64,000 nucleotides of DNA from Bacteroidota bacterium (GCA_035506275.1 DATJPT010000007.1:60207-124206); one strand, 5' to 3'; shown: positions 34,581 to 43,894, counted from the stretch's first letter. A program made the numbers and translations. Notes: generated by a model from the sequence alone, not told the origin.

Positions 34581-34781
34581 CTATATCTTCTGAACGTTCG
34601 CCGCTTGCAGGCCTTTCGGTCCATTCTCAACATCGAATTGAACCTGGTCGCCTTCGTTCAAGTTCTTGAACCCTTCGCCGACGATCGAGCGGTAGTGCAC
34701 AAACACATCCTCGCCCGACGGCCGCGAAATAAATCCAAAACCCTTGGTCCGGTTGAACCATTTGACTGTTCCTTTTTCCAC
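34581..34781 (-). CDS. Cold-shock domain protein (CspA-like)
   Basis: 66-residue CSD protein: [18 protein letters not shown] with RNP1 KGFGFI and RNP2 DVFVHYRSI. Start GTG at 34779-34781 with AAAGGAG seven bases upstream. Preceded by a long hairpin-rich leader, a common arrangement for cold-induced csp mRNAs. Confidence 0.93.
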   Translation of the reverse strand: MEKGTVKWFNRTKGFGFISRPSGEDVFVHYRSIVGEGFKNLNEGDQVQFDVENGPKGLQAANVQKI

Positions 34782-34831
34782 GGAACGTCTCCTTTCGTAA
34801 AAGATTTTTCAAAAACCTTTTTTCCGCAGGT

Positions 34832-34970
34832 TGTACGGAAAAAAGCGTACAGCGTTGACTCTTGCTGCCATAAACAAAAAATCGCATCAACGGCTTGCTG
34901 CATCTACCTTTCGATGCGACTACATTTCGTCTATCGATGTTTCAGAAATCGGTCCGAAGGTTCCTTCGGA
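34832..34970 (-). promoter_or_regulatory. Hairpin-rich leader upstream of the cold-shock gene
   Basis: The 470-bp gap 34782-35253 has no gene. Its part nearest the csp gene holds three inverted repeats: TGTAC/GTACA (34832-34836, 34847-34851), TCGCATC/GATGCGA (34882-34888, 34913-34919) and TCCGAAGG/CCTTCGGA (34953-34960, 34963-34970). They would fold in a minus-strand 5' leader, consistent with temperature-controlled translation (inference). The rest of the gap, 34971-35253, carries only the promoter for the downstream plus-strand gene. Confidence 0.4.
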
Positions 34971-35185
34971 AAAGGATAACCCTTGTGCCTCTGTCTTTGA
35001 AAAATCTCAAGCGAAAAAGCAATGACAAGCGCAATAACGATGTACTATTAATTGCGTCGATAATATACACCTTATTCCGGAGAAGAGCAAGGGGTTTTTC
35101 AGTCCCGGGTCACGCGCGGGAGTCGATTCTGATCGTAACGGAAAGGTTCGGGACTTGGAGCTTCGGGCCAAGAACTCCCAATGTA

Positions 35186-35215
35186 TTGCCTCTTTCCAAA
35201 AAAGGTGTATCTTTG
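35186..35215 (+). promoter_or_regulatory. Bacteroidota-type promoter of the transhydrogenase-like gene
   Basis: TTG (35186-35188), 19 bases, TATCTTTG (35208-35215), an exact TAnnTTTG match; about 39 bases before the ATG at 35254. Same spacing as at mnmE. Confidence 0.55.
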
Positions 35216-35253
35216 CTCTCAATCTTCCTCGGATATTCTGACTAATCCTGGTA

Positions 35254-36654
35254 ATGGCTGGCACATACGACTTCGACCTCATAGTAATCGGCTCGGGACC
35301 GGCGGGTGAAAAGGGAGCGGCGCAGGCCGCCTATTTCGGGAAGAAAACAGCGATCATAGAAAAAGCCCCGCGTGTCGGCGGTGCGGGGGTCAACACCGGC
35401 ACCGTTCCGAGCAAAACCCTCCGTGAAACAGCCCTCTATTTTTCAAACCTCCGGCAGCGCGGACTCTACGGCATCGACTACAGCGTCAAGCAGAACATCT
35501 CCATCGAAGATTTCATGTACCGCAAGACGCATGTCGTCAACAACGAATGGGACCTCATTTACCAGAACATCGAACGGCACAACATCGAGCTGATCTTCGG
35601 GAATGCTTCCTTTGCGGATGCGCACACTGTCCAGGTCGAAAGAGACGGGTCGATAGAAAAATACACCGCCGAGTTTATTCTCATCGCAACCGGCTCGATC
35701 CCCAACCGGCCGGACAATTTTCCGATCGACGACCGCCTTGTCTACGACAGCGATTCCATCCTCAACATGGACCGCATGCCGAGGAACCTTGCGGTCGTCG
35801 GCGGCGGCATCATCGGCTGCGAATATGCCACGATCTTTACCGCTCTTGGAATTCCTGTTACCCTCATCGAATCGAAGCCACGGCTTCTTTCCTTTATCGA
35901 CGGAGAGGTCTCGGAGCGCCTTCACAAACATCTCACGCATCTCGGCATGACGATCCTTGTCAACGAAGTGTACGAGCGGCTTGACAAGGGAACGGAGACG
36001 GTCACCATCCACCTGAAGAGCGGGAAAAAAGTCATTGCCGACAAGGTGCTGGTCGCTGCCGGAAGATACGGGAACACAAAAAATTTAGGACTCGAGAAGC
36101 TCAGCATCGCTCCGAACGCAAAAGGACAGATCGCTGTCAATGCGCAATTCCAGACATCAGCACCGAACGTGTATGCGGCGGGAGATGTCATCGGCTTTCC
36201 TTCGCTCGCCTCCACGTCGATGGAGCAGGCGCGCGTCGCCATGTGCCATGCTTTCAAGCTCGAGTACAAAAAGCAGGTCTCGCCGTTTATTCCCCTCGCT
36301 GTTTACTCGATTCCAGAAATTTCCTATGCGGGGGCCACCGAGGAAAAATTAAAGGAGCAAAAAATTCCGTACTGCGCCGGCAGGGCGATGTTCGAGCTCA
36401 ACGCCCGCGGACAGATCATCGGCGACCTGAGCGGCATGGTAAAACTTCTTTTCTCTCCTTCCGACCAGAAGCTTCTCGGCGTCCATATAATAGGGGAAGG
36501 AGCGTCCGAACTGATTCATATCGGACTTTTCGTCCTCTCGCAAGGGCTCACCATCGATTATTTCATTCAATCGGTGTTCAATTTCCCAACGCTCTCCGAG
36601 GCGTATAAATACGCAGCATATGACGGGCTGGGGAATCTGCAAAAAATGAAGTAA
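35254..36654 (+). CDS. sthA: Soluble pyridine nucleotide transhydrogenase-like flavoprotein
   Basis: 466 residues, pyridine nucleotide-disulfide oxidoreductase fold: FAD motif IVIGSGPAGEKGAAQAAYFGK, NAD(P) motif AVVGGGIIGCEYATIF, second FAD motif NVYAAGDVIGFPSLAS, and C-terminal dimerisation domain. In the active-site helix the sequence is GGAGVNTGTVPSKTLRE, so both positions of the CxxxxC redox pair are non-Cys. This fits transhydrogenases of the SthA group, which do not use a disulfide. It would balance NADH and NADPH in the cytoplasm. Monocistronic, with its own promoter. Confidence 0.85.
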   Translation: MAGTYDFDLIVIGSGPAGEKGAAQAAYFGKKTAIIEKAPRVGGAGVNTGTVPSKTLRETALYFSNLRQRGLYGIDYSVKQNISIEDFMYRKTHVVNNEWDLIYQNIERHNIELIFGNASFADAHTVQVERDGSIEKYTAEFILIATGSIPNRPDNFPIDDRLVYDSDSILNMDRMPRNLAVVGGGIIGCEYATIFTALGIPVTLIESKPRLLSFIDGEVSERLHKHLTHLGMTILVNEVYERLDKGTETVTIHLKSGKKVIADKVLVAAGRYGNTKNLGLEKLSIAPNAKGQIAVNAQFQTSAPNVYAAGDVIGFPSLASTSMEQARVAMCHAFKLEYKKQVSPFIPLAVYSIPEISYAGATEEKLKEQKIPYCAGRAMFELNARGQIIGDLSGMVKLLFSPSDQKLLGVHIIGEGASELIHIGLFVLSQGLTIDYFIQSVFNFPTLSEAYKYAAYDGLGNLQKMK

Positions 36655-36753
36655 TTCGAAGCTTGGGCCGGGTCAAATCGGACGCGTCCCAACCAAATAC
36701 CTCCGGCAAATGTCCGACGTGCGGATTCCGCAATCCCGTTTTTTCCTTCCTGC

Positions 36754-36784
36754 TTGCTTTTCATTTTTAGCGCCCGTACTTTTG
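36754..36784 (+). promoter_or_regulatory. Bacteroidota-type promoter of the DUF3160 gene
   Basis: TTG (36754-36756), 20 bases, TACTTTTG (36777-36784), an exact TAnnTTTG match; predicted start near 36791, ATG at 36819. Confidence 0.5.
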
Positions 36785-36818
36785 TACCGAAGTTTTTCCT
36801 TCCGGAAAGGGGTGCGAT

Positions 36819-39383
36819 ATGAAATCCTACCGAATCGGCGGCATGCTTGCGGCGCTGTCGTTAAGTATCTCTTCTCTCATTTTTCCGCAACAAAGTCAGA
36901 CGTTCGACACTGCCGCATTTAAGCAATTCATTGCGTCACATCAAAACCTGTCAACGGAACAACTACAGTCTCTTTACGGCGCTGGAACGTTCTCGGCGGG
37001 AGCTCATACCGTTTGCGGTTCCGCTCAATACTTCGACAGCATCAATCAGCGATACGGTCTCACCGCTGCCGAACAATCTCTCCTGAATAAGAACGGTTTC
37101 ATGGTCACGGAGCGGCTGAAGCCATATTCATTTGCCGACGGTTATCTGCAAATATACCGTTATGATCTGCCGGTCTTTGTTTCGACCGACGCCATCCTCC
37201 ATGCTTTGCACATGTCATGCGATGCGCTTCTGATGCAGGTCGAGACCGACGTCCTGTACGAAAAGCTCGACACGCTCCTGTCCGCCCTTCACAGCCAGCT
37301 TCCGTCGATGGCAGCACGCTACCCCTCCGCTTCGATGAAGAACATGCTGGATGATATCGATATTTATCTCACCGTTCCTCAGCAGCTTTTGGGGAGATCG
37401 GCGACTCCCACGTTCAGCGAAAATACCAATGCTGTCAGCCAGCTTCTGAGCTTGATCAAAGGCGAACAGCCCGCAGACGTCGATCTCTTTTCGGACACGA
37501 AGCGCACAATAGACTTCAGTCAGTTCACGCCGAGGGGACACTATACACAGACCCAGCAGCTGACAGAATATTTCCAAGCAATGATGTGGCTCGGCCGCAT
37601 TGAGATGTACATTATTTCCCCCATCAGCGCCGGACTGCAGCAAACCGATGCAGATATCCAGCGTCAGGCGGTCGATGCCGTTCTTCTCAGCGAGATGATG
37701 GACGGAGCGGACAAGTATCCTTTGCTGGGGCAGATCGACGGCATCATCCAGGCATTCGTAGGAGCATCGGATAATATCACGCTCCCAAACATCCGGTCGC
37801 TGATTCAATCGAACAATATCACAAGCGCCGACCTGCTGCTGGATTCGCTCACGTGGAAAAGCTTTCAGGATACGGTGGCACAAAAGCCATACGCATTCCA
37901 GCGTATCAACTCGCAGATCCTCATGTCCGACCCTATGAGCTCCGCGCAGGCAAAGCCGGCTTCTTCATTCCTGCTGCTCGGTCAGCGGTTTGTGATCGAC
38001 TCGTATGTTACCGGGAACGTCGTGTACGATAAGATCATCTATGACAACATGAAGATCCTGCGGATGCTGCCGTCGACGCTGGACGTTTTGTTCGCGCTCG
38101 GCAACAATGCCGCCGCCCAGCTCTTGAAGCCGGACCTCGACCAGTATAAATACTCCTCGAACCTTTCTGATCTGCGCTACCTGATCGATTCGTACGATTC
38201 GGGATTCTGGCAAAGTACGATCTATAACGGATGGCTGAATTCGATCCGGGCGCTGAATCCGCCGGCAGACAGAAGCCCGCTCCCCCCGTTCATGCAAACG
38301 GCCGCGTGGTGGCAGGAAAAAATGAATACGCAGCTTGCATCGTGGGCGCAGCTGAGGCATGATTTTCTCTTGTATGCAAAACAGTCCTACACGGCCGGCG
38401 TTCCGATATGTTCCTTCCCGCAAAGTTACGTGGAGCCGATCCCGCAATTTTTTGAAGCAGTAAAATCATTTGCTGAAAATGCGGCGGCGGAATTTCAGCA
38501 GCCTGTGTTGCAGTACGGCTCGCGGGGCTCGCAATACTTTGCCTACGTCGCGGCCATTGCCGATACGCTCGGCTCAATCGCGCGAAAGGAATTATCGAAT
38601 ACTCCGCTCTCTGAATCGGAAACAGTCTTTTTGCGCTCCATGCTGTATATACAGACGCTTGAAGGAGGGTGTGTGCCCGAGACCGTCGTCAACGGCTGGT
38701 ACGCCGGGCTCTACTACGATGGCCAGACGAGCCTGCAAAAACATGACATGACGATCGCCGACGTTCATACTGCGCCGACGGATTCGTTGGGCAACCCGGT
38801 CGGATGGGTGCTCCACGCCGGAACCGGCCCGTTGAACCTCGCCGTTGTCATCGCTGCGCTCCCGGGTAAATCCCCCACTGCTTTTATCGGTCCGGTGTTG
38901 AGCTATTATGAATATCTCGCAACGAACTTTACGCGGCTGACCGATGAGGAATGGGCGACGATGTACAACGTCTCACCATCGCTCCGTCCTTCATTTACAA
39001 ACTTATATCTCGCCGACAGCATGGGCTCGGCCAAGCCCGAGGGGGCATCCCTCGTGATGGGGGTGAACAATCAGCCGCCTGCCTCACAGCTGCCGACAAC
39101 GCTGGTGCTGGAAAAAAATTTTCCGAACCCGTTCAACTCATCGACGATCATCATGTTCACAATTCCCTCCGGATTGGCGAACGCCAACACCGAACTCGCA
39201 GTGTATGACATTCAGGGAAGACTCGTGAAGCGCCTTCTCTCGCAGCGGATGCCCGCCGGAAAATATGCCGCCAGGTGGGATGGATCGCTGAACAACGGAA
39301 CCACCGTCGCAAGCGGCGTTTATTTCTATCATCTTGTCGTCGGTGATCAGCATCGGGTCGGAAAAATGAGCTTCATCAAGTAG
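36819..39383 (+). CDS. DUF3160 protein with type IX secretion C-terminal domain
   Basis: 854 residues. Signal peptide MKSYRIGGMLAALSLSISS, then a long helical DUF3160 region (FMVTERLKPYSFADGYLQIYRYDLPVFVSTDAILHALH is the recognisable part, not quoted further), then a C-terminal sorting domain starting LEKNFPNPFNSSTIIMFTIP and ending with SGVYFYHLVVGDQHRVGKM. The sorting domain directs export across the outer membrane and is usually cleaved. DUF3160 has no established activity that I know of. Start ATG 36819 with AAAGGGG just upstream. Followed nine bases later by another T9SS cargo gene. Confidence 0.85.
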   Translation: MKSYRIGGMLAALSLSISSLIFPQQSQTFDTAAFKQFIASHQNLSTEQLQSLYGAGTFSAGAHTVCGSAQYFDSINQRYGLTAAEQSLLNKNGFMVTERLKPYSFADGYLQIYRYDLPVFVSTDAILHALHMSCDALLMQVETDVLYEKLDTLLSALHSQLPSMAARYPSASMKNMLDDIDIYLTVPQQLLGRSATPTFSENTNAVSQLLSLIKGEQPADVDLFSDTKRTIDFSQFTPRGHYTQTQQLTEYFQAMMWLGRIEMYIISPISAGLQQTDADIQRQAVDAVLLSEMMDGADKYPLLGQIDGIIQAFVGASDNITLPNIRSLIQSNNITSADLLLDSLTWKSFQDTVAQKPYAFQRINSQILMSDPMSSAQAKPASSFLLLGQRFVIDSYVTGNVVYDKIIYDNMKILRMLPSTLDVLFALGNNAAAQLLKPDLDQYKYSSNLSDLRYLIDSYDSGFWQSTIYNGWLNSIRALNPPADRSPLPPFMQTAAWWQEKMNTQLASWAQLRHDFLLYAKQSYTAGVPICSFPQSYVEPIPQFFEAVKSFAENAAAEFQQPVLQYGSRGSQYFAYVAAIADTLGSIARKELSNTPLSESETVFLRSMLYIQTLEGGCVPETVVNGWYAGLYYDGQTSLQKHDMTIADVHTAPTDSLGNPVGWVLHAGTGPLNLAVVIAALPGKSPTAFIGPVLSYYEYLATNFTRLTDEEWATMYNVSPSLRPSFTNLYLADSMGSAKPEGASLVMGVNNQPPASQLPTTLVLEKNFPNPFNSSTIIMFTIPSGLANANTELAVYDIQGRLVKRLLSQRMPAGKYAARWDGSLNNGTTVASGVYFYHLVVGDQHRVGKMSFIK

Positions 39384-39392
39384 GGGGAATCG

Positions 39393-41588
39393 ATGAAAGG
39401 GCTGTGCGGGATTTTGCTCTTCCAATTTTGGGCGGGGGCAGCCGTCAACGCACAAATTGTCAACGAAGACGCCTATCCTGATCTTCCATACCCGGTCATC
39501 TCTGCATACGTTCTTCCTGCGCCAGGCGACTTCTACGTTTCGGGTTTGATGTCCTCCTCCTCTTCCTCTTTTGACGGATCGGAAGGATTCACGATCCCGT
39601 TCTTTTTGCTCCACCCGGAATCGCCGCAGAGAGCTGTCGTTTTGATTCCCGATACAGCCAGGTTCCTGTTCCACGCGTTCCAATACGACCAGGATGAATT
39701 TTCCGTGGCGTCCGCCGTCAGCACTGATGATTCCTTATTTGTTGCCTGGAGCAAGATAGGGCGCTTTGCTGCCGATGTTCCTCCTACGTATTTTGACAGG
39801 CCGGTTCTATCTGCCGGAAAATTTTCAAACGGAAAGTTCGAGCCAGTTTTCTCTTTTCCAAACGGCCTCCATCCGTCTGTGGCCCTGGATAATGCAAAGA
39901 CTCTTCATTGTGTGTGGGAGAATGTAACGCCGCTCTCCTTAACCGGATATGGACTCGTCATTAACTATCAAAGCACGATATTGTATTTGTCAAGGAGTCA
40001 AACCGGCCTTTGTACGGACACTGTTGTTGTCGGGACCGGCTTTTTTCCGCAATTAATATATTCCCATAATACTTTACACTGCATTTATTTCGAGGCTGAC
40101 TCGCTAAATCAACCCGACGTCCGTCTTGTATATCGAAAACTCAGCAATGGCCAATTTGACGATCCCGTTGTGTTGTATGAGATTCCCTCTGCGCAATATT
40201 TCCCCACCGCTTATACTTCGTCCGAATTCCCGATGAATCGGTTCGCCTGGGGTCCGGACAGCCTCGGTGGCATTCATGTTGGCTGGGCGTCGGTGTACGG
40301 GCCGGGAAAAGCTTACATGCTCCATTATCGCGGCGCGAGTGGAATACAAATAGACTCGACTCCAGGGTTTTATTCTATCCTGCCGAAATTCAAATTTATG
40401 CCCGATGGAGAAACAAGGGTTGTTGCCTCAACGCTGGATGCCTACAGCGACACGGCCAGGTTACGGTACTTTGTATCAAAGCAAGGAACAGCGATCCAGG
40501 AAGAACAGGTTTTTCGACTGGCGTCGAATTCCTCGTCAATCGTCTCTTTGATTACGGACTCATTGCAAAATCAAGACGCGCTGGTTACGGACTATTATTC
40601 AGCGATTGAATCATGCCTCATAAAAAACATCGGCAACCGCGATACTGCTACGGCTTATCTGGCCACCGGCTATAATTTTGAATCATCCTTTTATGTGGAC
40701 AGGAGCGGCAGGGTGTGGTCGACCGCGACAAGGGGCCCTACAGGCGTGATCGTAAATTTTCTTTTGAGTGATGTTGACAAGGCGTCTGATTTTTCCTTCC
40801 CGCTCGCCATCGGCGACCGATGGTATTATTCATGGACCAACTACGAAAACCCTATCCCGCCTTATCCCGGCGGTTTCGATTCGACGATCGCAGACAAGGA
40901 TACATTGTTCTTAAATGGCAACCGCTATGTGCGACTCCATTCCACTTTTTTCCCAGATGAATTTTTGAGGAAGGATGGATTTCGGGTTTACCAGTACTCA
41001 TTCCGGGACTCTGCAGAAGTTCTCCGGTTCGACCTGTCGGCGCAAAAGGGGGACACGATCGCATTCTACCGGAACTCCCCCTTTGATTTTTCGGTGCTTC
41101 AGGCATCCGGAAATGGGAGTTATTTTGGCTTGCAGCGACGGTACCAAGACTACCAGGCGTTTCTCCCCGGCGCCCTTTTGTCCTCGACCACCGTTGTCGA
41201 CAGCATCGGCATCGTCGGTGAGGCAGATGGGCTTGGAAACGCCACCACAATCACGGCGGCGCTTATCGACGGCAAGCGGTACGGAACGGTCGTAGCGGTT
41301 CATCGGTCTATGGAGGCCATCCCTCTCCGTTTCAGTCTGTCGCAGAATTATCCGAACCCGTTCAACCCCGCAACCGAGTTCCGGTTCACTGTTCCCGATG
41401 CACGCTTTGTTTCGTTGAAAGTATTCGATCTTCTCGGGCGGGAAGTATCAACGCTCGTCAGTGAAAAACGTCAGGCGGGAACATATGCTGTGCAATGGAA
41501 CGGCGGAGATTGCGCGAGCGGCGTATACTTTTATCAACTGCGCGCCGGAGACCTTGTCGATACAAAAAAGATGCTGTTGGTGAAATAA
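39393..41588 (+). CDS. Secreted beta-rich protein with type IX secretion C-terminal domain
   Basis: 731 residues. Signal peptide MKGLCGILLFQFWAGAAVNA, a long beta-strand-rich region with repeated Asp/Tyr/Trp units typical of a propeller or sandwich (no enzyme motif recognised), a segment starting FPLAIGDRWYYSWTNYEN near residue 470, and a textbook sorting domain: SLSQNYPNPFNPATEFRF, LLGREVSTLVSEKRQAGTYAV, ASGVYFYQLRAGD. ATG 39393 with a GGGG Shine-Dalgarno. Probably co-transcribed with the DUF3160 gene and the following lipoprotein. Function unknown. Confidence 0.8.
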   Translation: MKGLCGILLFQFWAGAAVNAQIVNEDAYPDLPYPVISAYVLPAPGDFYVSGLMSSSSSSFDGSEGFTIPFFLLHPESPQRAVVLIPDTARFLFHAFQYDQDEFSVASAVSTDDSLFVAWSKIGRFAADVPPTYFDRPVLSAGKFSNGKFEPVFSFPNGLHPSVALDNAKTLHCVWENVTPLSLTGYGLVINYQSTILYLSRSQTGLCTDTVVVGTGFFPQLIYSHNTLHCIYFEADSLNQPDVRLVYRKLSNGQFDDPVVLYEIPSAQYFPTAYTSSEFPMNRFAWGPDSLGGIHVGWASVYGPGKAYMLHYRGASGIQIDSTPGFYSILPKFKFMPDGETRVVASTLDAYSDTARLRYFVSKQGTAIQEEQVFRLASNSSSIVSLITDSLQNQDALVTDYYSAIESCLIKNIGNRDTATAYLATGYNFESSFYVDRSGRVWSTATRGPTGVIVNFLLSDVDKASDFSFPLAIGDRWYYSWTNYENPIPPYPGGFDSTIADKDTLFLNGNRYVRLHSTFFPDEFLRKDGFRVYQYSFRDSAEVLRFDLSAQKGDTIAFYRNSPFDFSVLQASGNGSYFGLQRRYQDYQAFLPGALLSSTTVVDSIGIVGEADGLGNATTITAALIDGKRYGTVVAVHRSMEAIPLRFSLSQNYPNPFNPATEFRFTVPDARFVSLKVFDLLGREVSTLVSEKRQAGTYAVQWNGGDCASGVYFYQLRAGDLVDTKKMLLVK

Positions 41589-41623
41589 TTCCTCGGGGCC
41601 CGGCTTCGTCCGAAGGAGCGGAC

Positions 41624-42025
41624 TTGAATAGACTTCTCTCTTTCTGCATTATCATTCTCTCCATCGCTCTCGGATGCAAAAACGATCCGACCGGACCGAG
41701 CTCTCCTTCGCTATTGGGGAAATGGAACTGGATCAAAAGCGTCGGCGGCTTTACCGGCGGCACGTTTACGCCGCAGACAGAGCGTCATACAAGCGCCATA
41801 CGTTTTGGAGCAGACAGTTGCTATAAAGTGTATCGCAACGATTCCTTGGTCACCTCAAGCACGTTTTCTTTGAGCGAAGAGACAATAAACGGCGGCACGG
41901 TGGAAATACTGCGCTACCAGTTCATCGCTCCGGCACAGATCATTTCGCGGCTTGATGCCGACACGCTCATTCTTTCCGACAACGCTGCCGACGGTTTTAC
42001 TTCTACCTGGAATAGGATCAACTGA
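41624..42025 (+). CDS. Small lipoprotein, lipocalin-like size
   Basis: 133 residues starting at TTG 41624, supported by AAGGAG five bases upstream. The N-terminus MNRLLSFCIIILSIALGCKN has a lipobox (IALGC), so the mature protein would begin at Cys18 and be lipid-anchored. The mature part (LLGKWNWIKSVGGFTGG ... FSLSEETINGGTVEILRYQF ... ADTLILSDNAADG) resembles lipocalin-like domains that start with GxW. An upstream open frame from 41495 overlaps the previous gene and is not real. Follows the two T9SS cargo genes. Confidence 0.75.
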   Translation: MNRLLSFCIIILSIALGCKNDPTGPSSPSLLGKWNWIKSVGGFTGGTFTPQTERHTSAIRFGADSCYKVYRNDSLVTSSTFSLSEETINGGTVEILRYQFIAPAQIISRLDADTLILSDNAADGFTSTWNRIN

Positions 42026-42059
42026 TGTTCTCCTCCCGAACGGACGTTTTTCGTCCTCA

Positions 42060-42088
42060 TTGACAAACTACCGTAATTTTGCTACTAT
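42060..42088 (+). promoter_or_regulatory. Sigma70-like promoter of the HerA gene
   Basis: TTGACA (42060-42065), 17 bases, TACTAT (42083-42088); about 52 bases of leader before ATG 42146. Confidence 0.55.
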
Positions 42089-42145
42089 CCTGTAGCGAAA
42101 TCGCTTCTCACCAAACCCTTCACTGAAAATTTAGACAGTACGCGT

Positions 42146-43789
42146 ATGCCCGCATCAGAAAAACATATCGGTACCATATATAGCATCAGCAGCTCAAGCG
42201 CAATGGCCGTGCTGGATAATACGATCATCTCAATGGAACGAATGCTGGGAGGGAAACCGTACCAGATCGGCCAGATCGGCACCTTCGTCGCAATTCCGAT
42301 CGGCACGACAAGCGTCATCGGAATGATCGCCCGCGTCCAGCTTTCCCACCAGGATCAGCCCGCAACAGAAGGCGTGGCGGAAGGCGCGCAAATCCTCAAG
42401 GGAAAAAAAGAGATGGAGATACAGCTGGTGGGCTCGGTTGTCAACGGAAAATTCGAGAAAGGAATCGCCAGCTTCCCGCCGGTCGGCGCCGACGTTTACA
42501 TGACCGACGACAGCGATATGACGACGCTCTTTTCCACGTACGCACAATTCGGGTTTGCGATCGGCGACATCTCCGGCTATTTAGGAGAGCGCCAATACAT
42601 CGACCCGAATAAATTCTTCGGAAAACACATCGCCCTCCTTGGTTCGACCGGATCCGGAAAATCGACCGCGGTCTCGTCGATCCTCCAGAAAGTACAGATG
42701 TTCTCCAACACGCATGTGATCGTGCTCGATATTCACAACGAATACAAGGCCGCCTTCCGCGACTTCGGAAACATCATCAATATCACCGACCTCGAGCTGC
42801 CCCACTGGTTCATGAATTTCGAGGAGATGCGCGAGGCATTCGTCGATGAAAGCGAGTCTTCGGCACAAAGCCAGGAAATGCTCTTGAAGGACCTCGTCCT
42901 TAATTCGAAGAAGATCAAGAACCCGACGCTGCAGGAATACATCACCATCGACGCGCCGGTCTACTATGACCTGAACGAAGTGCGGGCGAAGTTCCAGTTC
43001 TACGACACGGAGCGGATCACCGGCTACGGAGGCGGGCAGTCGCGCGAGGGACCGTTCTTCGGCCAGTTTACGCGCTTCCTCGTCCGCTTAGACAGCCGCA
43101 TGACTGACAGGCGGTATGAGTTCATGTTCAAGCCGAAGAAATTCAAAGACTCCGTCGCGATCAAGGACGTCATTTCCAAGATCTTCGGCCTGGAAAACAA
43201 GAAACAGATCACCGTCCTTGACCTGAGCGGTGTACCGTTCGATATCGTCAACGTCATCGTGTCGCTCCTCGCCAGGATGATCTTCGATTTCAATTTCTGG
43301 AACAAGAGCAAGTCCGATTTTCCGGTACTGCTCGTCTTCGAGGAAGCGCACAATTACCTGCCGCAGGTCCCCACGGCGCACAACCGCGCGGCGCGGAGAA
43401 CGGTCGAGCGCATCGCGAAGGAAGGGAGAAAATACGGCGTTGCGTGCATGATCGTCAGCCAGCGTCCGTCGGAGCTTTCGGAAACGATCCTGTCGCAATG
43501 CAACAATTTTATCACGCTCCGTTTGACAAATCCCACCGACCAAAACTACGTGCGGAAACTGGTCCCCGATTCCTTCAGCGGATTGTTCGACCTTCTGCCG
43601 ACGCTCCGTCCAGGCGAAGCGCTCATCATCGGCGACTCGACGCCACTTCCCGTCCGCGTGCTGCTCGATTATCCAGCCCCGCCGCCGGACAGCGCCGACA
43701 TCAAGTTCTATGACAAATGGGTGGGGTCGGAAAAGGAGACCGTCGTCTCGGATGTCGTCGAGCGGTGGTGGAGACAGGACAGATCGTGA
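42146..43789 (+). CDS. herA: HerA-type ATPase / DNA translocase (DUF87)
   Basis: 547 residues. An N-terminal HAS-barrel (GTIYSISSSSAMAVLDNTI) is followed by a RecA-fold HerA/FtsK-like ATPase: Walker A GSTGSGKST at about residues 166-174, Walker B VLLVFEEAHNYLP, a sensor in ACMIVSQRPSELSETILSQCNNFI, and an arginine-rich region. HerA hexamers work with NurA nuclease in archaeal end resection and with Sir2 or other effectors in bacterial defence systems. No nuclease or effector gene is adjacent; neighbours are a lipoprotein and a heme-binding cyclase. A housekeeping DNA-repair role is as likely as defence. Own promoter. Confidence 0.88.
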   Translation: MPASEKHIGTIYSISSSSAMAVLDNTIISMERMLGGKPYQIGQIGTFVAIPIGTTSVIGMIARVQLSHQDQPATEGVAEGAQILKGKKEMEIQLVGSVVNGKFEKGIASFPPVGADVYMTDDSDMTTLFSTYAQFGFAIGDISGYLGERQYIDPNKFFGKHIALLGSTGSGKSTAVSSILQKVQMFSNTHVIVLDIHNEYKAAFRDFGNIINITDLELPHWFMNFEEMREAFVDESESSAQSQEMLLKDLVLNSKKIKNPTLQEYITIDAPVYYDLNEVRAKFQFYDTERITGYGGGQSREGPFFGQFTRFLVRLDSRMTDRRYEFMFKPKKFKDSVAIKDVISKIFGLENKKQITVLDLSGVPFDIVNVIVSLLARMIFDFNFWNKSKSDFPVLLVFEEAHNYLPQVPTAHNRAARRTVERIAKEGRKYGVACMIVSQRPSELSETILSQCNNFITLRLTNPTDQNYVRKLVPDSFSGLFDLLPTLRPGEALIIGDSTPLPVRVLLDYPAPPPDSADIKFYDKWVGSEKETVVSDVVERWWRQDRS

Positions 43790-43801
43790 AGAGCAATTAT
43801 G

Positions 43802-43891
43802 AATTAGGAATTTTGAATTTGAAATTAGAGCAACAGAGGTTCTTTACTATGCCGTTTTTAATTTTGAATTCATAATTCAAAATTCCTAATT
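43802..43891. repeat. A/T-rich inverted repeat, 18-bp perfect arms
   Basis: AATTAGGAATTTTGAATT at 43802-43819 and its exact complement at 43874-43891, with nested GAATT/AATTC units and a 54-base interior. It fills the gap between the HerA gene and the cyclase and ends three bases before the cyclase TTG start codon. Confidence 0.75.
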
Positions 43892-43894
43892 GTT

